64,000 nt of DNA from Sporisorium sorghi. Taxonomy: Eukaryota; Basidiomycota; Ustilaginomycetes; Ustilaginales; Ustilaginaceae. The translations under genes and the position numbers were made by a program. The notes beneath the pieces are model-generated. The model was given only the letters and a program-made list of their open reading frames with translations, was not told the origin of the DNA and did not search any database. This document shows, piece after piece, positions 1 to 9,342 of this stretch. The DNA lies in the NCBI GenBank assembly GCA_023212695.1, contig JALCCG010000013.1, positions 62,001 through 126,000 of the forward strand. The letters run 5' to 3'. Position 1 is the first letter of the stretch; each line of letters begins with the position of its first letter.

Positions 1-535
1 TAATCTCTACCGCCTCCCGGAAACGGATGGCATGAATGATTTCACGTTCCCGTAAAAATTTAAGACCGTCCTGCAAATCCACATCATCCGTCATATCGAT
101 CAACCACTGGTATGTAGCCCGCGCTTTCTCTTCTGCGGCAATGTCCTCATACAAATCCGCGATAGGATCGCCTTTGGCCTGTATATAGGCTGCCGTCCAT
201 GGTACACCTCCGGCATTCTCATAATACAGCGCATGGTCGTGATTCACGTAGTGAGCGCCGAGTCCTGCAGCTTCCATCTCCGACACCGTTGCATCCTTCG
301 TTAATTTAAATACCATGGTGGCAATCATCTCAAGATGTGCGAATTCTTCAGTCCCGATATCATTAAGCAGCCCAATGACCTTGTCAGGAATGGTATATCG
401 CTGATTCAGGTAGCGGAGCGCTGCCGCCAGCTCGCCATCGGCACCTCCGTACTGCTCAATCAAGAACTTCGCCATTCTTGGATCACATTTACTTACACGG
501 ACCGGATATTGAAGCTTCTTTTCATATACCCACAT
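1..535 (-). CDS. cotJC: Spore-coat manganese catalase CotJC (3' end outside window)
   Basis: The minus-strand frame opens at an ATG (533-535) reading M-W-V-Y-E-K and stays open for 178 codons to the window edge, so the C-terminus is missing. The family is about 190 residues, so only a short tail should be lost. CotJC is a ferritin-like di-manganese catalase of the spore coat or forespore surface. Helices carrying E-E-F-A-H and E-E-K-A-R motifs fit the metal-binding bundle. An AAGGAGG sits 11 nt before the ATG. It is the last gene of cotJA-cotJB-cotJC, 87 bp after cotJB. In Bacillus this operon is made in the mother cell under SigE; no SigE promoter was resolved here. Confidence 0.93.
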   Translation of the reverse strand, partial: MWVYEKKLQYPVRVSKCDPRMAKFLIEQYGGADGELAAALRYLNQRYTIPDKVIGLLNDIGTEEFAHLEMIATMVFKLTKDATVSEMEAAGLGAHYVNHDHALYYENAGGVPWTAAYIQAKGDPIADLYEDIAAEEKARATYQWLIDMTDDVDLQDGLKFLREREIIHAIRFREAVEI

Positions 536-622
536 GGGCTCTTCCGCCTCCTTGTTCTCGCTTTTCCTCTTGAGGGCTGCATGCCGTTCGTGAAGGAAGT
601 TGCAGCCCGAGTGACGGCACCA

Positions 623-898
623 TTAAACCTGCCAAGGCCAGGGGCCTTGAGCCCATTCAAAGGGATATTTAGAAAATGCACGGCCAAAATTTTGCAGGGG
701 TCCATACAGCTCTTGAAATTGCTTCGCAAGTACCGTCCTTTCCTGTGTCAGCTTGTTAAACTGCTCAATACTCTTCAGGTCATCCGGATGAGTATCCAAA
801 AACAGATTCAGCTCCACCAGGACAAAATCCAATGCCTGCAGCTGCTCTAGCAATTCGTAATACTTCAGATCACCAACCTGGGGTTTGGCTTCATTCAC
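623..898 (-). CDS. cotJB: Spore-coat protein CotJB
   Basis: The 91-residue acidic protein matches CotJB in size, order and C-terminus, which is rich in Trp and Pro (Y-P-F-E-W, G-P-W-P-W). CotJB is a small coat component needed with CotJA for CotJC assembly; its biochemical role is unknown. The frame also has a GTG at 905-907, but the AAGGAG lies almost against that codon. The GTG at 896-898 has about 10 nt spacing and gives M-N-E-A-K-P, so it is preferred. With this start the gene begins 5 bp after the cotJA stop. Confidence 0.9.
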   Translation of the reverse strand: MNEAKPQVGDLKYYELLEQLQALDFVLVELNLFLDTHPDDLKSIEQFNKLTQERTVLAKQFQELYGPLQNFGRAFSKYPFEWAQGPWPWQV

Positions 899-903
899 GC
901 CGC

Positions 904-1125
904 TCACTCTCCTTTAAATTTTCGCGAGGTATACGGACTATATAAGGATGGCCACAACGTTCCGTATCTCAACGCTTCGGCAGGGCTGAATTGCGGCAGT
1001 CCAGCCGGTTGAAATACGATATACTGGTTAACAGGGACAACGTACGATCTGTAGAGTTTGGGAGGGCAAGGATCAAACGGGGAATGAAAAACCGGGTAGA
1101 CACGTACCTCTGGATTCTCCTTCAA
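904..1125 (-). CDS. cotJA: Spore-coat associated protein CotJA
   Basis: A 73-residue protein rich in Pro and Tyr, with F-D-P-C-P-P near residue 17 and a segment ending in L-W-P-S-L-Y-S-P-Y. Both are typical of CotJA, a small coat protein encoded first in the cotJ operon. The start is a TTG (1123-1125) preceded by AAGGAGG at 7 nt. The gene is directly followed by cotJB and cotJC, which supports the call more than the short sequence alone. Regulation is expected to be sporulation-specific, by analogy with Bacillus. Confidence 0.9.
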   Translation of the reverse strand: MKENPEVRVYPVFHSPFDPCPPKLYRSYVVPVNQYIVFQPAGLPQFSPAEALRYGTLWPSLYSPYTSRKFKGE

Positions 1126-1218
1126 GGGTATTCCTCCTTATGTTTTACTATCCGTAATATCAAGGACTCTTCGTAATTAACATATGTCCTTCGCCCAGAA
1201 AATGAACTCCAAATTGAC

Positions 1219-1262
1219 AAAAAAACCCTCATCCCTGGAATATTTCCGGGAAAAGGGTTCTT
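1219..1262 (-). terminator. Rho-independent terminator of the ytvI-like gene
   Basis: On the minus strand a GAACCC/GGGTTT outer stem encloses a second CCCGGAA/TTCCAGGG stem and is followed by seven T. It lies 13-55 nt after the stop of the gene at 1275-2306. Confidence 0.8.
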
Positions 1263-1274
1263 TTCAAGTTGTCC

Positions 1275-2306
1275 TTAAAATTTAATTTTGATTTGGAACA
1301 AGCCTGCTTTGCGCATCGCTGAGTAGATAATGACGACTAATGGACCGATAAAAAATCCGATGACGCCAACCAGCTTAAATCCGACATACATGCTGACCAG
1401 AGCAGGTAATGCGCCTATACCAACAGCATCACCGATGACCTTCGGTTCCAATACACGGCGGATCACCGTAATCAGAATGAACAGGAAGATCAAGCCGAGC
1501 CCTGTGAAAACATCACCTGTTGCAAGCAGATACACCGACCATGGCACCAATACGGACCCTACGCCCAGAATCGGAAGAATGTCGACAATCGTAACAAGCA
1601 GAGCGATTGCCAGCGGGTAGTTAATCCCTAATATCAGCAAGCCCAGCAGTGTGATCACATATGTAAACAGACTGAGTATCAGCTGTGCCCGTAAAAATCC
1701 GAAAATTGATTTTTTCAGGCTGAGCAGCACTTCATTCACCTGCGACTGCGATGTCTCATCAAACAGGGAGAGCACTCTTTCTCGCATCGTATCCAGACTG
1801 AAGGCAAATAAGTACACGGCCACGCAGAACACGATGAAGGTTACAAACAGGTTAGGCAATGTTTTGGCAAAGGACAGGAATGTCGATGATACCGAATTGA
1901 CAAGCGACTGCACATAGGAAGAAATATTCGACATAAACTCGGTCAGACTGTCTGCAAGTCCCGGCGAAATGCCGTTCAGCATGTCTTGAGCTTGTATAAT
2001 CGTATGCTGAAGGAATTCGTTAGCCCCTTCAAAATATTGCGGAGCCCGGCTCCAGTACTCAACCAGCTGGTTAAACACCTGCAGGCCGATTAAATAGGCT
2101 AATAGCAGCAGCAAGAGAAGGAACAGTGTGCTTGTAGCGGTGGCCGCCGCGATCCGATTGAGCCGCAGCCTTTTCATTAAGAGCCGATTTAACGGCTCCA
2201 GTGCAATAGCAATGACAATGGCCAACAAGAAGGGAGCTCCCACCGTAAACATTCCGTACAGCAAGAAGAGCCCCAGGCCGATAAATATCAGCTGCTTAAT
2301 CGACAT
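1275..2306 (-). CDS. ytvI: AI-2E/YtvI-family membrane permease
   Basis: A 343-residue polytopic membrane protein of the PF01594 (AI-2E transporter) family. Two or three N-terminal hydrophobic segments are followed by an extracytoplasmic loop (about residues 80-155) and a C-terminal block of at least five segments. The conserved V-D-I-L-P-I-L-G-V-G motif (about 240-250) and the E-P-K-V-I-G-D motif (about 287-293) are visible. YtvI paralogs in Bacillus are sporulation-associated or general transporters with unclear substrates; the family label does not prove autoinducer export. An AGGAAGTGG precedes the ATG by a few bases. It lies 34 bp after the CNNM gene on the same strand. The exact paralog (YtvI or another) is uncertain. 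Confidence 0.8.
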   Translation of the reverse strand: MSIKQLIFIGLGLFLLYGMFTVGAPFLLAIVIAIALEPLNRLLMKRLRLNRIAAATATSTLFLLLLLLLAYLIGLQVFNQLVEYWSRAPQYFEGANEFLQHTIIQAQDMLNGISPGLADSLTEFMSNISSYVQSLVNSVSSTFLSFAKTLPNLFVTFIVFCVAVYLFAFSLDTMRERVLSLFDETSQSQVNEVLLSLKKSIFGFLRAQLILSLFTYVITLLGLLILGINYPLAIALLVTIVDILPILGVGSVLVPWSVYLLATGDVFTGLGLIFLFILITVIRRVLEPKVIGDAVGIGALPALVSMYVGFKLVGVIGFFIGPLVVIIYSAMRKAGLFQIKIKF

Positions 2307-2340
2307 AATCCACTTCCTAACAAATAGAGTCTTGCTAGTT

Positions 2341-3666
2341 CTAAGTGAAGCTGCTATCCAGCTTCTGATGAATCATGACGCGGTTTACACGAAAACGGGT
2401 TGACTCCTCCACTTCGAAGACCACTCCATCGAATGTCGTTTTCTTCCCGACTGCCGGATTACCTTCAAGTTCCTTGAATAACCAGCCGCCAATGGAATCA
2501 ACATTATGCTCCTCAATCATTAATCCGGTTAAATCATTCACTTCTTCAATGAGCATTCGCCCATCCACCGAAAAGTACTCATCGTACACTTCCATTTCCG
2601 GACGTTCATCTTCAAATTCATCGTACAGGTCACCGACGATCTCTTCCAGAATCTTCTCGGCTGTGAGTATGCCGGCAGTTCCCCCATACTCATCTATCAC
2701 AAGAGCAAGCTGCTCATGCTTCGCTTGCATCTGACGAAGCACCTTGCTGATCTCCGTCGATTCCGATACGTCCATAATCGGTCTGACCAAGCTGGCCAGA
2801 TCACGCTGTTTCTCAGGATCGGCGAGTAAAAGATCCGTAATATGAACAAATCCGATGATGCGGTCCTTGTTGTCCGTTGCAACCGGATAACGGGAATGCT
2901 TCGTCTCGCTGACAATCTGCAAGTTCTCTTCCAACGTAAGATTCGTGAACAGAACGTCCATATCGGTTCTCGGCAGCATGATTTCCCTGGCTCGCAAGTC
3001 GGAGAAATCGAACAGGTTGTCCATCAGCTTCATCTCATTCTCATCGATGACCCCGCTCTTTGCACTCTCGTTCATCAGAATTCGAATCTCTTCTTCCGAG
3101 TGGGCCGCCTCGGCTTCGCTTGCCGGCTGAATACCGGCCAGCTTGAGGATACGGTTTGCGGACGCATTGAGTATCCAGATCACCGGCAGAAAAATGCGGT
3201 AAAACCAGAGCAGCGGAGCCGACAGGATCAGTGCCGTCCCCTCCGTTCGCTGAATCGCAATTGATTTAGGGGCAAGCTCCCCTAATACAATATGCAGGAA
3301 GGTGATAATACAGAAGCCGACTGCAACGGAGATTGTGCTGATCAATCGCTCTTCCGTAAAGCCAATACTGTGCATAATCGGCGCAACCAGCAAATCCGAA
3401 ATTGCAGGTTCCCCAATCCAGCCCAAACCCAGTGAAGTCAAGGTGATTCCAAGCTGAGTCGCGGATAAATACGCATCCAGCTTTTGGTTAACTTTCAGCG
3501 CAATACCTGCAAGCCGGTTGCCTTCACTAACGAGCTGGGTCAACCGGGATTGACGCATCTTCACAAGTGAAAACTCCGCAGCTACAAACACACCGTTCAA
3601 CAAAACGAGCAGGAAAACCAAGAGTAAATTCAAAATCAGTTGCCCGACCTCAAATTCCTCTGCCAT
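2341..3666 (-). CDS. CNNM/CorC-type protein (DUF21, CBS pair, CorC_HlyC domain)
   Basis: 441 residues with three modules: a DUF21/CNNM membrane domain (about 1-190, starting after a hydrophobic helix with L-N-G-V-F-V-A-A-E-F), a pair of CBS domains (about 205-325) and a C-terminal CorC_HlyC domain (about 345-430). Such proteins are linked to Mg2+ or cation export or homeostasis; the old hemolysin name does not imply a toxin. The frame is open 21 codons further upstream into the preceding gene, but the ATG at 3664-3666 has AGAAGG at 9 nt and gives the usual M-A-E-E-F start. The gap to the yfkAB stop is 25 bp, so the two are probably co-transcribed. Confidence 0.9.
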   Translation of the reverse strand: MAEEFEVGQLILNLLLVFLLVLLNGVFVAAEFSLVKMRQSRLTQLVSEGNRLAGIALKVNQKLDAYLSATQLGITLTSLGLGWIGEPAISDLLVAPIMHSIGFTEERLISTISVAVGFCIITFLHIVLGELAPKSIAIQRTEGTALILSAPLLWFYRIFLPVIWILNASANRILKLAGIQPASEAEAAHSEEEIRILMNESAKSGVIDENEMKLMDNLFDFSDLRAREIMLPRTDMDVLFTNLTLEENLQIVSETKHSRYPVATDNKDRIIGFVHITDLLLADPEKQRDLASLVRPIMDVSESTEISKVLRQMQAKHEQLALVIDEYGGTAGILTAEKILEEIVGDLYDEFEDERPEMEVYDEYFSVDGRMLIEEVNDLTGLMIEEHNVDSIGGWLFKELEGNPAVGKKTTFDGVVFEVEESTRFRVNRVMIHQKLDSSFT

Positions 3667-3691
3667 GATGACACGCCTTCTTTCTAGGGTT

Positions 3692-4831
3692 CTAGTTTGT
3701 CTGTGCTTTTCTTGACTTGAAATCCACACCCCGATAGTACATGTCAGCTACCAACAAATTCGGGCCGCAGCAGCTTACTGCATCACAATGACAGTTGACG
3801 GTTTGATTTAACGGGTGGCCGGTCGACCATTCGTCAAAAATATCGTCCAGCTTCTGTTCCTTAATATTACCAAAAGCCGGGATATCAGCAAAATCCGTAA
3901 CATACACGTCACCCGAGAATAAATTCACATTCACCCGGTTGCGGCCATCCGGATCATTGCGAACCGTTACATTAGGCTCTTGCCGCAGGCGGCGGATGAT
4001 CTCCTGATCGTGAGCATCGAAGCTGCACGCATAAAAAGGCAGCGTTCCGAACAGCATCCACATCTCAGGGTCGCGCACATCCAGCAAATGCTGAATGGCG
4101 GCCTTCGTATCCGCTAAGGACAACACAGGCAGAGCAGAAGCAAAGTTCGATGCATACATCGGATGGACTTCATGCCGCTTGGCGCCCATGTCCTTAATCA
4201 ACCTGTGAATGCCTCCCAATTTGGTATGCGTTCGGTAGTTAATCATGGATTCAGCGGAGATGTACATTCCCGCTGCACTCAATTTTTCCGAATTGAGAAG
4301 CATCGTATCATACATCTTGTATGCTTTTTCCTTAGAAACAGGACGCGCACTATTCGCAAATCCGACTTCATAGAAGTCGTCCCCGTTCAAATAATTAAAG
4401 GAGATATGCATAACATCCAGATAGGGCAGCATCTTCTCGTAACGGCTGATATCGAGCGTCAAATTAGAGTTGATCTGGGTCCGAATTCCCCGATCCCTGG
4501 CATACTTAAGAAGGGGAACAATCACGTTGTCCACCGTCTTGCCGAGAAATGCCGGTTCCCCGCCGGTCAAACTGATCGTCTGCAGATGCTCTACCTCGTC
4601 GAGCCGCCTCAGCATGGTATCAAGTGGCAGCATCGGAGCTTCCTTCATGACAAGCATATCGCCAACAGCGCAATGTTCACAGCGCATATTACAAAGATGC
4701 GTCACTGTCATTTCCACGCTGGTCAGCACATGGCGGCCATGCTCACGCAATGAAGTTATCGGATCCCACGGATCATAACTCGGCGAAATGGGCCTCAAGG
4801 CTGATGGAAATGGCTGTGCTGTATTACTCAT
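3692..4831 (-). CDS. yfkAB: Radical SAM protein YfkAB
   Basis: 379 residues. The radical-SAM cluster motif C-N-M-R-C-E-H-C lies at about residues 47-54, and S-L-T-G-G-E-P follows at about 88-94. A C-terminal C-H-C-D-A-V-S-C (about 349-356) is the CxCxxxxC signature that gives the YfkAB family its name and probably binds an auxiliary cluster. The reaction is unknown; the C-terminal layout resembles SPASM-type peptide-modifying enzymes, but no candidate precursor peptide was seen nearby. The ATG has AAGGTGAG upstream. In some Bacillus strains the protein is annotated as two pieces (YfkA, YfkB); here it is one uninterrupted frame. Confidence 0.9.
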   Translation of the reverse strand: MSNTAQPFPSALRPISPSYDPWDPITSLREHGRHVLTSVEMTVTHLCNMRCEHCAVGDMLVMKEAPMLPLDTMLRRLDEVEHLQTISLTGGEPAFLGKTVDNVIVPLLKYARDRGIRTQINSNLTLDISRYEKMLPYLDVMHISFNYLNGDDFYEVGFANSARPVSKEKAYKMYDTMLLNSEKLSAAGMYISAESMINYRTHTKLGGIHRLIKDMGAKRHEVHPMYASNFASALPVLSLADTKAAIQHLLDVRDPEMWMLFGTLPFYACSFDAHDQEIIRRLRQEPNVTVRNDPDGRNRVNVNLFSGDVYVTDFADIPAFGNIKEQKLDDIFDEWSTGHPLNQTVNCHCDAVSCCGPNLLVADMYYRGVDFKSRKAQTN

Positions 4832-4921
4832 GGTTCACTCACCTTACTTCTTTGAATTACCGATTCTATCAGTACAACTTACATGGATGTACTTACGGTT
4901 GTTGATCATGTCCATTATATG

Positions 4922-4927
4922 ATTATA
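4922..4927 (-). promoter_or_regulatory. Extended -10 element upstream of yfkAB
   Basis: On the minus strand a TGTTATAAT (TGn plus perfect TATAAT) lies about 90 bp before the yfkAB ATG, between it and the MMPL gene. No good -35 is visible at 17 bp, as is common for extended -10 promoters. It suggests yfkAB has its own promoter. Confidence 0.4.
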
Positions 4928-4969
4928 ACATACCCGTACAGAAGGCTTGTGTTTCATTCTTGGTGAATA

Positions 4970-7231
4970 TCAGCCGGTTTCCCTTCCGCGATCAGGCGTA
5001 TCCCTGGCAGCAGGCTTATATCGAGGAAACATCCAGTTTGGACTCCACCAATTGGCTCTGCCCAGCATTTTCATGAATGCAGGAACAAGCAAAACACGAA
5101 TCACCGTAGCATCCAGAAGAACAGCCGCAGTTAAACCTAAACCGATCGCTTTCATGACTTCATTATCCGTAAATACAAAGGCACCCACAACGACAGCCAG
5201 AATCAGGGCAGCACTTGTGATCAGCCCACCCGTGCTCTCCAGACCTTCGGCTGTACTGTATTCATTATCCCCCGTCCGCTCATAGTTCTCCATAATCCGA
5301 GAGAGCATCATGACTTCATAGTCCATGGATATGCCAAACACAACACAGAATATCAGTATCGGCAAAAGTGCAAAAATGGATCCTGTTGAGGACACGCCCA
5401 GCCATTCTGCGCCTATCCCCTCTTGAAATACCCACACAACGATCCCGAGTCCCGCACCAAGGCTGAGCAGGTTCATCACACTCGCTTTTAACGGGAGCAC
5501 CATCGATCGGAACGCTATAAGGAGAATGACGTAAGTCACTACAAATACAAAGGTAAGGACAAACGGAATATTCTGATGAATAACGTCAATGATGTCCAGT
5601 TTATAAGCAGGGCTACCTGTTACATAGGTTGTCAGGCCCAACGCATCCATCGTTCTCAAATCCCGGACAAGCTGCGTTGTTAACGCATGAGATTCACCGT
5701 ATTCCGGAATCACAGCTACTGCGGCCATCTCTCCCCTTACGAAACGATGCTGTTCCAGCTGCTGGCGAATATCTGCACGAGACAAATACTTGGACACTTC
5801 ATCGATGGACCCCCGCCCGATGCTCAGATAGCTCTCCACCCGCTTCACGCCCGGCATGATCCTGATTTCATCCGTATATGCCTTCATCTGCTCGATGCTG
5901 CGCAAATCCTCATAAGAGGCAGGTAGCTCCACAGCAACAACGATGGAGTTTAGTTCACGCTCATCATAAGCCTGTGCAAGCAGGTCATGGCCATAACGGG
6001 ATTCATAGGCTGGAGGCAGAACCTCGGCAGCCGGGATCTCGATGTTCATGTTTCGTACCGGATAAATGGCCAGCAGAAGCGCACCGATCACAGCTATCGA
6101 GATCGTCACAGGATGAGCCATGACAAACCTGGATAGTTTTCTCCACATGCCTGAAGTCTGCTGTGCACGGAAGTGCCGGAATTTAGCCGGGAATAGAGGG
6201 AGTGTATGAATGCGGGGTCCCAGTAGCCCCAACAGTGCAGGAAGAAGCGTGTTGCCTGCCAGAACCGATAACAGCACCACCGTAATGCCGCCAAGGCTAA
6301 AGGAACGGAAAATCGGCAGATTGATAAAACCCATGGCCACAAAACCGATCAATACAGCGGCTCCGGAGAACATGACCGCTTTGCCGGCTGTTGCACAAGT
6401 GACGGCCAAGGCACTTTCCACGTCTCCGCTGCGCGCTTGCATCTCTTCTTTGAATCGGCTTACTACGATCAGAGCATAATCAATACCTACAGCCAGACCC
6501 AGCATCGTGACAACATTCGGAAGAAAATTACTGATCGAACCGTCAGCCATGGCAACAAAATACAGGAGCCCCATCGTAACAACCACGCTGACCACGCCTG
6601 CGATCAGCGGAAGGATCGCCGCGGTCAATGTGCCGAAGACCACGGCCAAAATGATCAAAGCTGCAGGTATGCCAATCATCTCGGCTTGGATTATGTCGCT
6701 TTTGACAGCTTCATTCATATCGGCGAATATGGCCGTATTTCCGGTTATGTAAGTATCCGCTCCCGTAATGGCAGGGACCGATTCCCTAATCTCATCAAAC
6801 TGTAACAGGGCTTCCGAGGAGTCCAGGTCCAGCAGCACCGTCACCGATACGATATGGTCCTGACCGGCTCTATGAGCTGCCATATTCATATAGATATCTC
6901 TCACGTAAGGACGGGAACGCAAAGGCTCCAGCTCCGTTAGAATACGCCTATGCGCCATGCCTGTTGTCAGGTTCTCATCACTGTTGCTGACCACGACAAT
7001 ATCCAGCGAGGCTGCCGAAAGCCCCAGCCCTTCTTCCAGCTTTTCAATCCCGATCTGGGCGGGACTATCCTCCGGTGTAAATCCGTTATGCTGCAATATG
7101 GAGGGAAGTTTAAATGCAAAAGGAAGCAGCCCGCAAAACAAAATAAGCCAAGTTACAACAATGGCTTTACGGTAGCGATATATCTGTCGCCCCCATGTAT
7201 GCAGCAATGTTGTACGGCCGTTACGTTTCAC
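4970..7231 (-). CDS. MMPL/YdfJ-family RND-type membrane transporter
   Basis: 753 residues with the duplicated RND layout: an N-terminal TM helix (about 22-42), an extracytoplasmic domain (about 45-175), a six-helix bundle (about 180-390), a second loop domain, and a second helix bundle to the C-terminus. Asp-Tyr pairs in V-G-I-D-Y-A (D251-Y252) and in the equivalent S-M-D-Y-E of the second half are the expected proton-relay residues. Members export lipids or hydrophobic compounds; the substrate is unknown. The start is GTG with AAGGAGG at 7 nt. It follows the HD-GYP gene by 18 bp, so the two form an apparent operon. Confidence 0.9.
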   Translation of the reverse strand: MKRNGRTTLLHTWGRQIYRYRKAIVVTWLILFCGLLPFAFKLPSILQHNGFTPEDSPAQIGIEKLEEGLGLSAASLDIVVVSNSDENLTTGMAHRRILTELEPLRSRPYVRDIYMNMAAHRAGQDHIVSVTVLLDLDSSEALLQFDEIRESVPAITGADTYITGNTAIFADMNEAVKSDIIQAEMIGIPAALIILAVVFGTLTAAILPLIAGVVSVVVTMGLLYFVAMADGSISNFLPNVVTMLGLAVGIDYALIVVSRFKEEMQARSGDVESALAVTCATAGKAVMFSGAAVLIGFVAMGFINLPIFRSFSLGGITVVLLSVLAGNTLLPALLGLLGPRIHTLPLFPAKFRHFRAQQTSGMWRKLSRFVMAHPVTISIAVIGALLLAIYPVRNMNIEIPAAEVLPPAYESRYGHDLLAQAYDERELNSIVVAVELPASYEDLRSIEQMKAYTDEIRIMPGVKRVESYLSIGRGSIDEVSKYLSRADIRQQLEQHRFVRGEMAAVAVIPEYGESHALTTQLVRDLRTMDALGLTTYVTGSPAYKLDIIDVIHQNIPFVLTFVFVVTYVILLIAFRSMVLPLKASVMNLLSLGAGLGIVVWVFQEGIGAEWLGVSSTGSIFALLPILIFCVVFGISMDYEVMMLSRIMENYERTGDNEYSTAEGLESTGGLITSAALILAVVVGAFVFTDNEVMKAIGLGLTAAVLLDATVIRVLLVPAFMKMLGRANWWSPNWMFPRYKPAARDTPDRGRETG

Positions 7232-7249
7232 GAGTCAACCTCCTTATAG

Positions 7250-8347
7250 TCAAGTTTGATCTATGGTGCTCTGTCCGATTCCGGCAATCATGATCGCCAA
7301 GGTTTCGGATAAATCCAATTCGTACGGAGCCGAGAGCGGCGTTCCGTCCCCATCCGTTAAGACACGAACCACCGGCCGATGGGGCACATGCGCGTGGATT
7401 TTGGATACAACCCCGCTTTCACCCGTGTGCAGCTTCACCGTTATCCCTGGAGGATATATTGCTACGCGGTCGCGGAACATGGCCAGAAATTGCTGTTCAT
7501 ACAGCGTTCCCGACCCGGCATACATGACCTCTACCGCTTCATGCGGCAGTAAGGCAGGCTTGTACACCCGCTGCGTTGTCATCGCGTCGTAAGAATCCGT
7601 AATGGCAATCCATTTGGCATATTCATGGATATCAGGGCCTTTCAATGCTCTTGGATAACCGCTGCCGTCCAGACGCTCATGATGCGATAGCGCGCAATGA
7701 GCCGATAACAGCGGAATATTGGGCTCGTCCTTTAATATTTTGAACCCGATTTCGGTATGCTTCTGGATCTCGCGAAATTCCTCCTCGCTAAGCCGCCCGG
7801 GATGCTGCAGAAGCTTCTGGGAAATCCTGGTCTTGCCAATATCATGGAGCAGAGCCCCCAGACCGAGAACTCGAAGCTCCTCCCGGTTATATCCGTAGGA
7901 CACGCCAAGAACCGTTGAATATAAACATACGTTTAAGGAATGGCGGTACAGATTGTAATCATTCGTATTCATATCGGTCAGCAGCACCATGCACTCATCA
8001 TGTCCCGATATTTCATCCATGATCGATTCCATCATTCCCGAAAATGTCTTGCCCAAATGAAGAAAGCTGCCTTTCAGACTCGCTTGACTCTCCAGGTTCT
8101 TGAAGCTGGTTCGAATCGACAGAATCGCCTGAAGCCGTGTTTCTTCCGTCAATAACTCCGGAACCACGATATCCTCTGTCACCGCATCCTCGATATATAC
8201 ATATCCCAATTCTAATGTGCCAAGTCGGCGGATCAGTCCAGTCGTCAGTTCAACACCTTCAGCAAGCAGGACCAAACCGTCGCTATTGTATATTCTTTTA
8301 CCAAGTACCATTCCCGGCCTCAACGCATGGATAGGTATAAGACGCAA
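7250..8347 (-). CDS. HD-GYP domain protein (putative c-di-GMP phosphodiesterase)
   Basis: 365 residues from the preferred start. An N-terminal region of about 110 residues precedes an HD-GYP domain with L-L-H-D-I-G-K (H168-D169) and H-H-E-R-L-D-G-S-G-Y-P (222-232), so both diagnostic motifs are intact. Such proteins hydrolyse cyclic di-GMP to GMP or pGpG. No receiver or membrane segment is seen. The frame runs nine codons further upstream to another TTG with no ribosome site; the TTG at 8345-8347 has AGAGGAA about 10 nt upstream and gives M-R-L-I-P-I, which aligns with the paralog at 11717. It is followed by the MMPL exporter, a possible regulatory or functional link. Confidence 0.88.
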   Translation of the reverse strand: MRLIPIHALRPGMVLGKRIYNSDGLVLLAEGVELTTGLIRRLGTLELGYVYIEDAVTEDIVVPELLTEETRLQAILSIRTSFKNLESQASLKGSFLHLGKTFSGMMESIMDEISGHDECMVLLTDMNTNDYNLYRHSLNVCLYSTVLGVSYGYNREELRVLGLGALLHDIGKTRISQKLLQHPGRLSEEEFREIQKHTEIGFKILKDEPNIPLLSAHCALSHHERLDGSGYPRALKGPDIHEYAKWIAITDSYDAMTTQRVYKPALLPHEAVEVMYAGSGTLYEQQFLAMFRDRVAIYPPGITVKLHTGESGVVSKIHAHVPHRPVVRVLTDGDGTPLSAPYELDLSETLAIMIAGIGQSTIDQT

Positions 8348-8451
8348 ATCCGTCACTTCCTCTGCTATTCTCAAACTTGTGTGGGATATAGCGTCTAGTC
8401 TTCAGTCGATCACTATACGAAGAAGCCGGACCACCTCTTTGCCTACGATCT

Positions 8452-9276
8452 CTAGTGCATAATAAACAGCCAGAAAACAGCGGCGAGAACAAAACGGTAG
8501 ATCGCGAAATGAGTGAGTCGTATCTTCTGTATAAGCTTCATGAAGGCCAAGACGACAAAATAAGCGACAACAAACGAAACGATAAATCCGGCGAGAAATA
8601 CACCAATCGTATCTGAAGTAAAATATGGATAAGAATCCAGCAATTCATAACCGGATGCAGCACACATAATAGGAATTGCGATAAGAAAAGAGAAATCAGC
8701 CGATGCCTTGTAACTCACTCCGCTGAGCATGCCGCCGGAGATGGTCGAGCCCGAACGGGAAAAGCCCGGCCATAATACCGATATGATCTGATAGACACCA
8801 ATCAGAAGTGCCTGCTTGTATGTCAATTCGTCCAGATCGTGTGAAGTCACTTGAACTTTATTTTTGTTGTACCATTCTGCAAATATCATGAAAATACCGC
8901 CCGCAACAAGTGCAAATAATACAGTTTGGGCATGAAACAGGCTCTTGATGAAATCCCTCGCAAAAAACGCTACCAGCAGCGCTGGAGCAATACCCAAAAA
9001 TACATGAATCAGATTCAGTTTTTTGCGCGGCGCCTTTTTGTTCAAAGATTCACTTCGACTCCAGCCCAGCAGGTTCAGAATACGATTCCAGTAAACAATC
9101 GCAATCGCCAAAATAGCGCCAAGCTGAATAACAATTTCAAATGTCTTCATGATCGCTGTTTGATCATCGTACCCTAACACCTTGGCTGTCAAAATCATGT
9201 GGCCTGTGGAAGACACCGGAATGAATTCCGTTAATCCTTCCACAATCCCCAGTATAATAGCTGTTATAAAATCCAT
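8452..9276 (-). CDS. uppP: Undecaprenyl-diphosphatase UppP (BacA family)
   Basis: 274-residue integral membrane protein. It dephosphorylates undecaprenyl pyrophosphate to recycle the lipid carrier for peptidoglycan and other wall polymers; extra copies give bacitracin tolerance. The two signature motifs are intact: E-G-L-T-E-F-I-P-V-S-S-T-G-H (13-26) and P-G-F-S-R-S-G-S-T (170-178). Two ATGs compete; the one at 9280-9282 touches the AGGGAGG, whereas the ATG at 9274-9276 has correct spacing and gives M-D-F-I-T-A-I. It lies between a 5'-nucleotidase gene and an HD-GYP gene on the same strand. Confidence 0.95.
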   Translation of the reverse strand: MDFITAIILGIVEGLTEFIPVSSTGHMILTAKVLGYDDQTAIMKTFEIVIQLGAILAIAIVYWNRILNLLGWSRSESLNKKAPRKKLNLIHVFLGIAPALLVAFFARDFIKSLFHAQTVLFALVAGGIFMIFAEWYNKNKVQVTSHDLDELTYKQALLIGVYQIISVLWPGFSRSGSTISGGMLSGVSYKASADFSFLIAIPIMCAASGYELLDSYPYFTSDTIGVFLAGFIVSFVVAYFVVLAFMKLIQKIRLTHFAIYRFVLAAVFWLFIMH

Positions 9277-9342
9277 GTCCATCCCCTCCCTAACCTTTGT
9301 CCTCATATGTATGCTCGGCCAAAGGAAGTTAGTCGGGGGTTG

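Noticed and set aside
623..800. Plus-strand frame through cotJB and cotJC and similar antisense frames elsewhere
   Set aside because: They mirror well-supported genes, carry no ribosome sites and show no family features.
2341..3666. Hemolysin label for the CNNM/CorC protein
   Set aside because: The domain set is that of cation-homeostasis proteins; nothing indicates a toxin.
3667..3729. 21-codon upstream extension of the CNNM/CorC gene
   Set aside because: It overlaps the end of yfkAB and lacks a ribosome site; AGAAGG fits the ATG at 3664-3666.
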